A DNA stretch of 5,640 bases from Hyphomicrobiales bacterium. Its GTDB lineage: Bacteria; Pseudomonadota; Alphaproteobacteria; Rhizobiales; Xanthobacteraceae. Both the position numbers and the translations under genes were made by a program. The stretch is from the NCBI GenBank assembly GCA_016210825.1, contig JACQTM010000068.1, forward strand, positions 1 through 5,640, given 5' to 3'. Positions 1-4,271 of the stretch are shown here, in pieces. Within the stretch, counting starts at the first letter, position 1. The number at the start of each line of letters is the position of its first letter. The notes beneath the pieces were generated by a model, which was given only the letters and a program-made list of their open reading frames with translations, was not told the origin of the DNA and ran no database searches.

Positions 1-15
1 AAAGGAGCATTTGCC

Positions 16-336
16 ATGAAGCGTATTGTGATTCTTGCTGCGCTCCTGACAATTTCCGCTGTTGTCGCCGCGGATGCGCAATCGTCGAAACGGTCGGTGC
101 AGCGCGAAACAACCGGCGTGGCAACGGTCCATAATCCGGGCGGTCCGCTCCGCGCGGGTAACAGGTGCTGGGTCTATACCGACTCGCGCGGTGCCGGCTT
201 CTGGGATGCATGCGATCCGCTAGTGCCGACGCCTCGCGGCATTTCACTGCGCGGCCGTTCCGAAAGCGACATCGCGGCGATCGAGAACGGCTCGGGTGGC
301 GGCGGAGACGGCGGCGGGGGTGGCGGCGGCCGTTAA
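16..336 (+). CDS. Small exported two-cysteine protein with Gly-rich tail, function unknown
   Basis: This 106-residue protein has a clear Sec signal peptide: Lys-Arg at positions 2-3, a hydrophobic core at about 4-18, and an A-D-A motif at 19-21 that suggests cleavage before Gln22. The mature part is about 85 residues. It contains a C51-W-V-Y ... W63-D-A-C66 segment, so a disulfide in the periplasm is plausible. The C-terminus (from about residue 92) is almost pure glycine with one Asp and a final Arg. The ATG is supported by AAAGGAG at 1-7 with 8 nt spacing. An intrinsic terminator 50 nt downstream ends the unit. I do not recognise the family with certainty. Small hypothetical proteins with similar Cys-Trp segments occur in Bradyrhizobium-type genomes (from memory). 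No function is assigned. Confidence 0.75.
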   Translation: MKRIVILAALLTISAVVAADAQSSKRSVQRETTGVATVHNPGGPLRAGNRCWVYTDSRGAGFWDACDPLVPTPRGISLRGRSESDIAAIENGSGGGGDGGGGGGGR

Positions 337-386
337 AATCGAGTTGCCGGCCTAGTCGGCACGTTTGCTGAACCTGTCAAACAATT

Positions 387-415
387 GTCCCGGCCCAGAA
401 GCCGGGACTTTTTTT
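387..415 (+). terminator. Rho-independent terminator after the small exported protein gene
   Basis: GTCCCGGC (387-394) pairs perfectly with GCCGGGAC (401-408) around a 6-nt loop, CCAGAA, and is followed directly by seven T residues (409-415). The 8-bp GC-rich stem plus T-run is a textbook intrinsic terminator on the plus strand. It separates the 16-336 gene from the min operon, so minC needs its own promoter downstream of it. Confidence 0.9.
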
Positions 416-644
416 GAGCATCTCGATTGGCGTCTCGCTCTCTTGACGTCCCGTGTGAATTCCCGACGCCTCGCGGAAAAACGAATATATCTAAGTGACT
501 CACCAGCTCCGCGATCCGCACGCAAAGCCGTGGAGTTCCTTTCCCCCGCCACGTTGCTGCCGCGGTTGTGACGTGGCTTGTGGGTGCGGGGCGAATCACT
601 CAGTCTCCTCAGCCGTCGGCGCGTGCTGATGTGGCAGGCCGGGA
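416..644. other. Intergenic region upstream of minC
   Basis: With the terminator this forms a 308-nt gap. No convincing gene is seen; open frames here on both strands look like chance frames. The min promoter must lie here, but no clean -35/-10 pair is visible. TTGACG (443-448) resembles a -35 box without a good -10 at 16-18 nt, and the AT-rich TATATC at 486-491 could be a -10 with only a poor -35. Two GANTC sites lie at 497-501 (inside the dyad GTGACTCAC, 495-503) and 593-597. Confidence 0.5.
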
Positions 645-655
645 ATGATCGATTC
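497..655. promoter_or_regulatory. Cluster of three GANTC (CcrM-type) sites before minC
   Basis: GACTC at 497-501, GAATC at 593-597 and GATTC at 651-655 lie within 159 bp. GANTC is the target of the cell-cycle methyltransferase CcrM of alphaproteobacteria, and such sites cluster in promoters of GcrA/CcrM-controlled genes (family knowledge). Outside this and the 2673-2879 cluster, my hand count is ten sites in about 5.3 kb. A regulatory role is inferred. Confidence 0.35.
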
Positions 656-1424
656 GCTCATCAAGCCCGTTAGCCACGCGCGAAGCGAAGGAGCAGGAGT
701 TAGTGAGGTCGCTTTGACCAGCGTCGCTCAGAGCCGTCCGCCGATGCGGTTTCGTGGCCGCTCCTTCATGGCGTTTGCGCTGACGCCGGAGCCGCCTGTC
801 GCCGATTGGCTTTCCGAACTGGACAACTGGATTCGCAATTCAGCCGGCTTCTTCGTCGGGCGGCCGGTGGTGCTTGATCTCTCGGCGGTATCGCTGAGCG
901 GTCACGCCATCGCGCATCTCGTCTCCGAATTGGAGCAGCGCGGCATCCGGCCCATGGGTATCGAGGGCGCCGACGCTGCGCAGCTCGGGCCTGGACTGCC
1001 GCCGTTCCTGAAAGGCGGCCGGCCAGCGGGAGTCGATGTACTCGACGGCACGGCGCCGGCGAAGCCCGCGCCGACGAAGCCGGCGCGGCAGGATCCGACC
1101 TCACTGCTGCTCGAAGACCCGGTGCGCTCGGGGCAATCGGTGACCTTCCTGAACGGGGACGTCACCGTGATGGGCTCGATTGGTTCCGGCGCGGAAGTGA
1201 TCGCCGGCGGATCGATACACGTCTATGGCGCGATCCGCGGCCGCGCCATGGCCGGCGCCAACGGCAATCCGCACGCCCGCATATTCTGCCAGAAGGCCGA
1301 ACCCGAGCTGCTCGCGATCGACGGCTATTACCAGACTTCGGAAGATTTCAGCGCGTCATTGCACGGCCGGCCAATCCAGGCCTGGCTCGAAGGCAACGTG
1401 ATGACGATCGCGGCGCTCGATTAA
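645..1424 (+). CDS. minC: Septum site-determining protein MinC
   Basis: MinC inhibits FtsZ polymerisation away from midcell when MinD recruits it to the membrane. Counted from the ATG at 645 (259 aa), the N-terminal domain starts at the RFRGRS segment (35-40) and runs through the conserved stretch ending near residue 135. A Pro/Ala/Lys-rich linker covers about 136-150. The C-terminal beta-helix domain starts near 155 and carries the RSGQ motif (161-164), which contacts MinD, followed by the IHVYG and RGRAMAGA segments (191-206) and IFC (213-215) shared with E. coli MinC. The start is uncertain. The ATG has only a weak AGG upstream, while an in-frame TTG at 714 sits 5 nt after GAGG and gives a 236-aa protein, closer to the 231 aa of E. 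coli. It is the first gene of minCDE, 22 nt before minD. Confidence 0.95.
   Translation: MIDSLIKPVSHARSEGAGVSEVALTSVAQSRPPMRFRGRSFMAFALTPEPPVADWLSELDNWIRNSAGFFVGRPVVLDLSAVSLSGHAIAHLVSELEQRGIRPMGIEGADAAQLGPGLPPFLKGGRPAGVDVLDGTAPAKPAPTKPARQDPTSLLLEDPVRSGQSVTFLNGDVTVMGSIGSGAEVIAGGSIHVYGAIRGRAMAGANGNPHARIFCQKAEPELLAIDGYYQTSEDFSASLHGRPIQAWLEGNVMTIAALD
705..716 (+). promoter_or_regulatory. Alternative minC ribosome binding site and TTG start
   Basis: GAGG at 705-708 lies 5 nt before an in-frame TTG at 714-716, with purine-rich AAGGAG (688-693) just upstream. Starting here leaves 10 residues before the conserved RFRGRS segment. The 23 extra residues encoded from the 645 ATG show no family similarity I recognise, and the last ten or so codons have AT-rich third positions unlike the rest of the gene. 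Confidence 0.4.
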
Positions 1425-1433
1425 GTTAAACGT

Positions 1434-1439
1434 GGAGGG
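1434..1439 (+). promoter_or_regulatory. minD ribosome binding site
   Basis: GGAGGG lies 7 nt before the ATG at 1447 and fixes the minD start. An in-frame GTG at 1432 would extend the protein by five residues, but it overlaps this site, so it is rejected. Confidence 0.85.
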
Positions 1440-1446
1440 TGAAGAA

Positions 1447-2262
1447 ATGGCGAAAGTCATCGTCGTGACATCGGGCAAGGGCGGCGTCGGCAAAACGACG
1501 ACCACCGCCGCGCTCGGCGCCGCGCTCGCGCAAGGCGGGCAAAAAGTGTGCGTCGTCGATTTCGACGTGGGCTTGCGCAACCTCGATCTGGTGCTCGGCG
1601 CCGAGCGGCGCGTGGTTTACGATCTGATCAACGTCATCCAGGGCGCGGCGAAACTCTCGCAGGCGCTAATCCGCGATAAGCGCATCGAGACGCTGTCGCT
1701 CCTGCCGGCCTCGCAGACACGCGATAAGGACGCGCTCAGCGAAGAGGGCATCGCCCGCGTCATCGCCGAATTGCGCAAATTGTTCGACTGGGTGATTTGC
1801 GATAGCCCGGCGGGCATCGAGCGCGGCGCCATCCTCGCAATGCGCCACGCCGATGCCGCGATTATCGTCACCAATCCGGAAGTCTCCTCGGTGCGCGATT
1901 CCGACCGCATCATCGGAATGCTCGATGCCAAGACCGTGAAAGCCGAGCGCGGCGAACGCATGGATAAGTGCCTGCTCATCGCCCGCTACGATCCCGCCCG
2001 CGCCGCGCGCGGCGAGATGCTCAATATCGAGGACATTCTCGAAATTCTCTCGATCCCCCTTCTCGGCATCATTCCGGAAAGCGACGAGGTGCTGCGCGCG
2101 TCCAATCTCGGTACGCCGGTGACGCTGAGCAACGCGTCGAGCATAGCGGCGCGCGCCTATTGCGACGCGGCGCGGCGGCTCAACGGCGAGGACGTTGAAA
2201 TGGCCATCCCGAGCGACCGGAAAGGTCTGCTCGTCAAGCTGTTTGGACGGAGAGCTGCATGA
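1447..2262 (+). CDS. minD: Septum site-determining ATPase MinD
   Basis: MinD is a ParA/MinD-type ATPase. It dimerises on the inner membrane with ATP, recruits MinC, and is released by MinE, giving the pole-to-pole pattern that leaves midcell free for the Z-ring. The protein has 271 residues (E. coli 270). Visible motifs are the deviant Walker A GKGGVGKTT (10-18, signature Lys11 and Lys16), switch I DFDVGLRNLDL (38-48, Asp40), ERRVVYDLINVIQG (53-66), PASQTRDKDAL (87-97), switch II CDSPAGIE (118-125, Asp119), and TNPEVSSVRDSDRI (142-155). The amphipathic membrane-targeting helix KGLLVKLFGRR is at about 259-269. All key residues match E. coli MinD, so it should be fully active. Its stop overlaps the minE start by 4 nt (ATGA), which implies translational coupling. 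Confidence 0.98.
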   Translation: MAKVIVVTSGKGGVGKTTTTAALGAALAQGGQKVCVVDFDVGLRNLDLVLGAERRVVYDLINVIQGAAKLSQALIRDKRIETLSLLPASQTRDKDALSEEGIARVIAELRKLFDWVICDSPAGIERGAILAMRHADAAIIVTNPEVSSVRDSDRIIGMLDAKTVKAERGERMDKCLLIARYDPARAARGEMLNIEDILEILSIPLLGIIPESDEVLRASNLGTPVTLSNASSIAARAYCDAARRLNGEDVEMAIPSDRKGLLVKLFGRRAA

Positions 2263-2531
2263 CGCTGTTCAAATTCGCCAAACGCCGCGGTTCGGCGCCG
2301 ATGGCGCGCGAACGGCTGCAGATTCTGCTGGAATATGAACGCTGCCTGACCAATCAGTCCGATCTGGTTACAGTGCTGCGCGAAGAGATCATCGCGCTCG
2401 TCGACCGTTACGTCACCGTCGATCGCGACAAAGTGCAGGTACGGGTCGATCGCGGCGAGGCGGTCTCGACGCTTGCCGTGGACATCGAGATCCCAAATGC
2501 AACGCCTGTGTCCGTCGCCCCGCGCACTTGA
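2259..2531 (+). CDS. minE: Cell division topological specificity factor MinE
   Basis: MinE stimulates the MinD ATPase and strips MinCD from the membrane near midcell. The protein has 90 residues, compared with 88 in E. coli. Residues 2-10 (TLFKFAKRR) fit the short N-terminal amphipathic membrane-binding helix. The anti-MinCD segment is at about 14-30 and contains the conserved A-R-E-R-L-Q-I-L core (16-23). The C-terminal topological domain follows from about 35: a helix (LREEIIALVDRYV, 40-52), then the V-D-R-D-K-V-Q-V strand (54-61) and a last strand with A-V-D-I-E-I-P (73-79). It is the last gene of minCDE and starts inside the minD stop (ATGA), so its dosage is probably coupled to MinD. No strong terminator follows. 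Confidence 0.96.
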   Translation: MTLFKFAKRRGSAPMARERLQILLEYERCLTNQSDLVTVLREEIIALVDRYVTVDRDKVQVRVDRGEAVSTLAVDIEIPNATPVSVAPRT

Positions 2532-2575
2532 ACAAAACGCCGCGCGACATCACTTTATCTTACTTAATTTCACTC

Positions 2576-2608
2576 ATTGCGAATGTTCGTTAACCGCGGC
2601 AATTTTTT
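2576..2608 (+). terminator. Weak possible terminator after minE
   Basis: ATTGC (2576-2580) can pair with GCAAT (2599-2603), followed by T residues to 2608. The stem is only 5 bp with an 18-nt loop, so intrinsic termination would be weak. It is listed because it is the only hairpin plus T-run I see in the 45 to 80 nt after the minE stop. Confidence 0.2.
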
Positions 2609-2682
2609 AAAACGCAAGCGACATCGTTTTCGAAATAATGAAACGCACGTTGCGCTTCTCGCGATCAAAAATGATTCGGGCT

Positions 2683-2702
2683 TGTAACACTCTGTAACAC
2701 TT
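2683..2702 (+). repeat. Tandem TGTAAC-N4-TGTAAC repeat, likely response-regulator operator
   Basis: TGTAACACTC (2683-2692) is followed at once by TGTAACACTT (2693-2702), identical in 9 of 10 positions with a 10-bp period. Two direct half-sites about one helical turn apart are typical of OmpR/PhoB-family response regulators (family knowledge). The match to a CenR-type site of alphaproteobacteria is from memory and unconfirmed. Confidence 0.5.
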
Positions 2703-2715
2703 CGCGGCGCACAAA

Positions 2716-2748
2716 ATCGTCACATTATCGCGAATCTATCGTCACATT
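2716..2748 (+). repeat. Pair of ATCGTCACATT direct repeats, 22 bp apart
   Basis: ATCGTCACATT occurs exactly at 2716-2726 and 2738-2748. The 22-bp period is about two helical turns, so both copies face the same side of DNA. A GAATC site (2732-2736) lies between them. A protein binding site is plausible; the binding protein is unknown. Confidence 0.45.
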
Positions 2749-2920
2749 TCGCTGGCTGGTTGCCGGCTGCTTCGCGAATCGGAATGCAGACGTTGTAGCC
2801 GATCCCTTGCGTGAGCATCGCTGCGGTCCTTTGGAAGGGGCGCCGTGGCAATCAACAACCATCACCTGTCTTGCGACTCATGAGTGGAGTATCGCGAGCC
2901 ATTGGAATGACTTTGGAACG

Positions 2921-3352
2921 ATGTTCGAACGAATTGTCACAGTCGCGGCGCTTAGTCTCACCGTGTGGTACAGCGCGCCGCCGCCGAAACATGAAGCCGC
3001 GCCGCCGGTCCTGCCGGTGCCGCAGCTCGTGCTTGCGTCGTTTTACGACGAGCCGCAGCTGATCGCGACCGGCGAAAAGTACGATCCCTACGGCATGACC
3101 GCGGCGCATCGCTCGTTGCCGCTCGGCACCCGCGTCAAGGTGACCGACCCGAAGAGCGGAAAGAGCGTTGTCGTCACCATCAACGATCGCGGCCCCGCCA
3201 ACTGGACGGCGCGCGACATCGATCTTTCTCTCGCCGCGGCCCAGGTCCTGGAAATGGAAGAGCGCGGCGTCATCATGGCAACGGTCGAATTTCCCGGCGG
3301 CTCGCCAGTCAAGGATCCGCTTCCTGGCTTGCAAGCCGCAAGCAAGAACTGA
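2921..3352 (+). CDS. RlpA-like double-psi beta-barrel protein, probable septal lytic transglycosylase
   Basis: The RlpA family has a double-psi beta-barrel domain; the Pseudomonas aeruginosa member cleaves denuded septal peptidoglycan during daughter-cell separation. Here a hydrophobic N-terminal signal or anchor (about 5-19) is followed by a Pro-rich linker (20-34) and the barrel. Barrel landmarks are A39-S-F-Y42, T50-G-E52, Y54-D-P56, T60-A-A-H63, L66-P-L-G-T70, N88-D-R-G-P92 and I100-D-L-S103 with A105-A-A107. Glu52, His63 and Asp89 match positions that I believe are functional in the family. At 143 residues the protein is short: there is no lipobox cysteine and no SPOR domain, so septal targeting must differ from the E. 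coli type. ATG 2921 was chosen because it begins the signal; a TTG at 2807 would add 38 unlikely residues. The upstream SD is weak (GGA, 2915-2917). Confidence 0.85.
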   Translation: MFERIVTVAALSLTVWYSAPPPKHEAAPPVLPVPQLVLASFYDEPQLIATGEKYDPYGMTAAHRSLPLGTRVKVTDPKSGKSVVVTINDRGPANWTARDIDLSLAAAQVLEMEERGVIMATVEFPGGSPVKDPLPGLQAASKN

Positions 3353-3431
3353 TCACCAGTCCTCGCGCCGCCGCCGCGCCAATCACGCATTGAGAAAGAG
3401 TGCAGGTTGATAGCGGCCTGATATTTCACTT

Positions 3432-3456
3432 CGCCATTCCATCACTGGCAATGGCG
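3432..3456. other. Hairpin between the two convergent genes
   Basis: CGCCATT (3432-3438) pairs perfectly with AATGGCG (3450-3456) around an 11-nt loop. It covers the stop codon of the minus-strand gene that ends at 3442 and lies about 80 nt after the rlpA-like stop. Neither strand has a T-run after it, so it is not a classical intrinsic terminator. It could protect 3' ends or be chance. Confidence 0.25.
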
Positions 3457-3789
3457 GTGACCGTCCGTGTCGGTCGTGCAGTAAACGATGCCGGTGTAAC
3501 CAGGGTAAATGGCGCCGGAAGCAGCGGGCACATCGGACATGTAGCTATAGCCCGGCTGCACATAGTTTGGCGCGACATAGCTCGGCTCGATGATCACGTA
3601 AGTCGGCTCCGAAACCACGTAGGTCTTCGCCGGCACCGCCACGGCATCCGGCGAGATGTAAGCCGGTTCCGGAATATAGGCTGGCTCCGCATAAGGCGGC
3701 TGAGTGATGTATACGTTCTGGGCACCGGCGGCGGTGATCACCGCAAGCGACAAAGCCGCAACCGCCGCACTCAATGGTGCGAGCTTCAT
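3442..3789 (-). CDS. Small exported Tyr/Pro-rich repeat protein, function unknown
   Basis: This 115-residue protein starts at ATG 3789, with AAGGAG (3798-3803 on the minus strand) 8 nt upstream, an excellent ribosome site. Residues 1-23 form a Sec signal peptide with A-G-A before Gln24. The mature protein has 13 tyrosines in 92 residues and degenerate repeats of the form E-P-x-Y-(V/I): E35-P-A-Y, E41-P-A-Y, E61-P-T-Y and E68-P-S-Y, then P-N-Y and P-G-Y. The tail, from Y103-C104 to the final H-R-H-C114-Q, has two cysteines that may form a disulfide and two histidines. Low-complexity Tyr/Pro proteins of this kind are often surface or wall associated, but no function can be assigned. It is convergent with the rlpA-like gene and transcribed alone as far as visible. 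Confidence 0.75.
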   Translation of the reverse strand: MKLAPLSAAVAALSLAVITAAGAQNVYITQPPYAEPAYIPEPAYISPDAVAVPAKTYVVSEPTYVIIEPSYVAPNYVQPGYSYMSDVPAASGAIYPGYTGIVYCTTDTDGHRHCQ

Positions 3790-3862
3790 TCCTGTCTCTC
3801 CTTTGGTCTTGCCTGTATTCGGCTATTGAGAATGAAACTCCGACTCGCCGGTGTGCGTTCCT

Positions 3863-3889
3863 TGCCGCATTTTTGTTATTTGAGCGGCA
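3863..3889. repeat. Inverted repeat with AT-rich spacer
   Basis: TGCCGC (3863-3868) and GCGGCA (3884-3889) form a dyad around 15 bp of almost pure A/T. It lies about 75 bp upstream of the minus-strand gene start. It could be an operator or a weak hairpin; the arms are short, so chance is not excluded. Confidence 0.25.
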
Positions 3890-4086
3890 GTTTCGCCTAA
3901 CGCGGCACTAAAGCGCACCAAAATCAACGCGACGGCCGGTTTTCAGTCCGCCAGACGGGCGATCGGCACGGCAATGCTCCGCACCCGGCTATGGCCACCG
4001 GCATGATGATGCGTTTAACAAGCCATTCGAACCGCGACCGTAAATGTCCTAATCTCCTTATCGCTTGAACCAACATCCCGTCAGGC

Positions 4087-4130
4087 CAATCGCGGCAATC
4101 GCCTCAAATCGCGTACAATGAGCAATCGCC
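4087..4130 (+). repeat. Four AATCGC repeats around a possible -10 box
   Basis: AATCGC begins at 4088, 4097, 4107 and 4124, and the 9-mer GCAATCGCC is exact at 4095-4103 and 4122-4130. TACAAT (4114-4119) matches a sigma70 -10 at five of six positions and lies between copies three and four; no good -35 is seen 16-18 nt upstream. Transcription from it would leave a leader of about 40 nt before the microprotein gene. An activator-dependent promoter is possible. Confidence 0.3.
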
Positions 4131-4163
4131 GATATTGAACTAATGCGAGCAGGGGAGAATCAG

Positions 4164-4253
4164 ATGGAATTGATCATCGGGATTGGTTTCTTGGCTGCCA
4201 TTTGGATTGCCGTGCTCGTAGGATCGCGTTTCTTCGGCCCGAAAACCGATTGA
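4164..4253 (+). CDS. 29-residue single-TM microprotein upstream of the SDR
   Basis: This short gene starts at ATG 4164 behind a strong ribosome site, AGGGGAG (4151-4157), with 6 nt spacing. The product is 29 residues. Residues 3-20 or so form one continuous hydrophobic helix (starting ELIIGIGFLAA, with Trp14), followed by a polar tail with Arg22, Phe-Phe, Gly-Pro, Lys and Asp. Its stop overlaps an ATGA, and the SDR start codon lies 15 nt after the stop, so the two are probably co-transcribed and perhaps translationally coupled. It could be a membrane microprotein that binds the SDR or another partner, or a leader peptide whose translation opens the SDR ribosome site. I recognise no family, and function is unknown. 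Confidence 0.55.
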   Translation: MELIIGIGFLAAIWIAVLVGSRFFGPKTD

Positions 4254-4255
4254 TG

Positions 4256-4271
4256 AAGGCCGGCGATCTTG
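4256..4271 (+). promoter_or_regulatory. SDR ribosome binding site and TTG start
   Basis: AAGG (4256-4259) lies 9 nt before TTG 4269-4271. An in-frame TGA at 4254-4256 blocks any longer start, and the first in-frame ATG is at residue 104, beyond the nucleotide-binding motif, so a non-ATG start is certain. TTG 4287 is a less likely alternative. Confidence 0.7.

Larger units (their letters stand above)
2673..2879. promoter_or_regulatory. Cluster of four GANTC sites before the rlpA-like gene
   Basis: GATTC at 2673-2677, GAATC at 2732-2736, GAATC at 2776-2780 and GACTC at 2875-2879 fall within 207 bp. At about 60% GC roughly one per 280 bp is expected by chance. Two of the sites sit inside the longer repeat TCGCGAATC. 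CcrM-dependent cell-cycle control is the inference. Confidence 0.35.
2532..2920. other. Long intergenic region between minE and the rlpA-like gene
   Basis: This 389-nt gap is visibly more AT-rich at 2550-2750 than the flanking genes. No gene is supported. It holds the weak hairpin at 2576-2608, a tandem 10-bp repeat (2683-2702), an 11-bp direct repeat pair (2716-2726 and 2738-2748), a 9-bp TCGCGAATC pair (2728-2736 and 2772-2780) and four GANTC sites. A promoter for the downstream gene is expected, but no clean -35/-10 pair stands out. If the operator is at 2683-2748, the untranslated leader would be well over 100 nt. Confidence 0.6.
3790..4163. other. Intergenic region between divergent units
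   Basis: This 374-nt gap should hold promoters for the minus-strand gene (left end) and for the microprotein-SDR unit (right end). No gene is supported. A 21-codon frame from 4003 lacks a ribosome site. Visible structure is a 6-bp inverted repeat with AT-rich centre (3863-3889), a GANTC site (3842-3846), and the AATCGC repeat group at 4087-4130 around a TACAAT box. The middle, about 3895-4060, shows nothing I can interpret. Confidence 0.5.

Noticed and set aside
443..471. TTGACG as the minC promoter -35
   Set aside because: No -10-like hexamer lies 16-18 nt downstream, so it is mentioned only as a weak candidate.
365..571. Open frames on both strands in the minC upstream region
   Set aside because: They cross a strong intrinsic terminator, lack ribosome sites and have no recognisable protein features.
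2564..2610. TTAA motifs (2564, 2590, 2607) as a CtrA site
   Set aside because: CtrA needs TTAA-N7-TTAA. The gaps here are 22 and 13 nt, so no full site exists.
2807..2920. N-terminal extension of the rlpA-like gene from TTG 2807
   Set aside because: The added 38 residues would place the signal sequence internally and have no ribosome site or similarity; the start at 2921 fits an exported protein.
2852..3334. 160-codon minus-strand frame opposite the rlpA-like gene
   Set aside because: Arg-rich composition typical of antisense frames; the plus strand carries the recognisable barrel motifs.
3400..3900. 166-codon plus-strand open frame opposite the Tyr/Pro-rich protein
   Set aside because: It has no good ribosome site and no domain. 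The minus-strand gene has a signal peptide, regular repeats and an AAGGAG site, so the plus frame is its shadow in high-GC DNA.
4003..4068. 21-codon frame starting with three Met codons
   Set aside because: No ribosome site, no hydrophobic or conserved pattern; consistent with chance.
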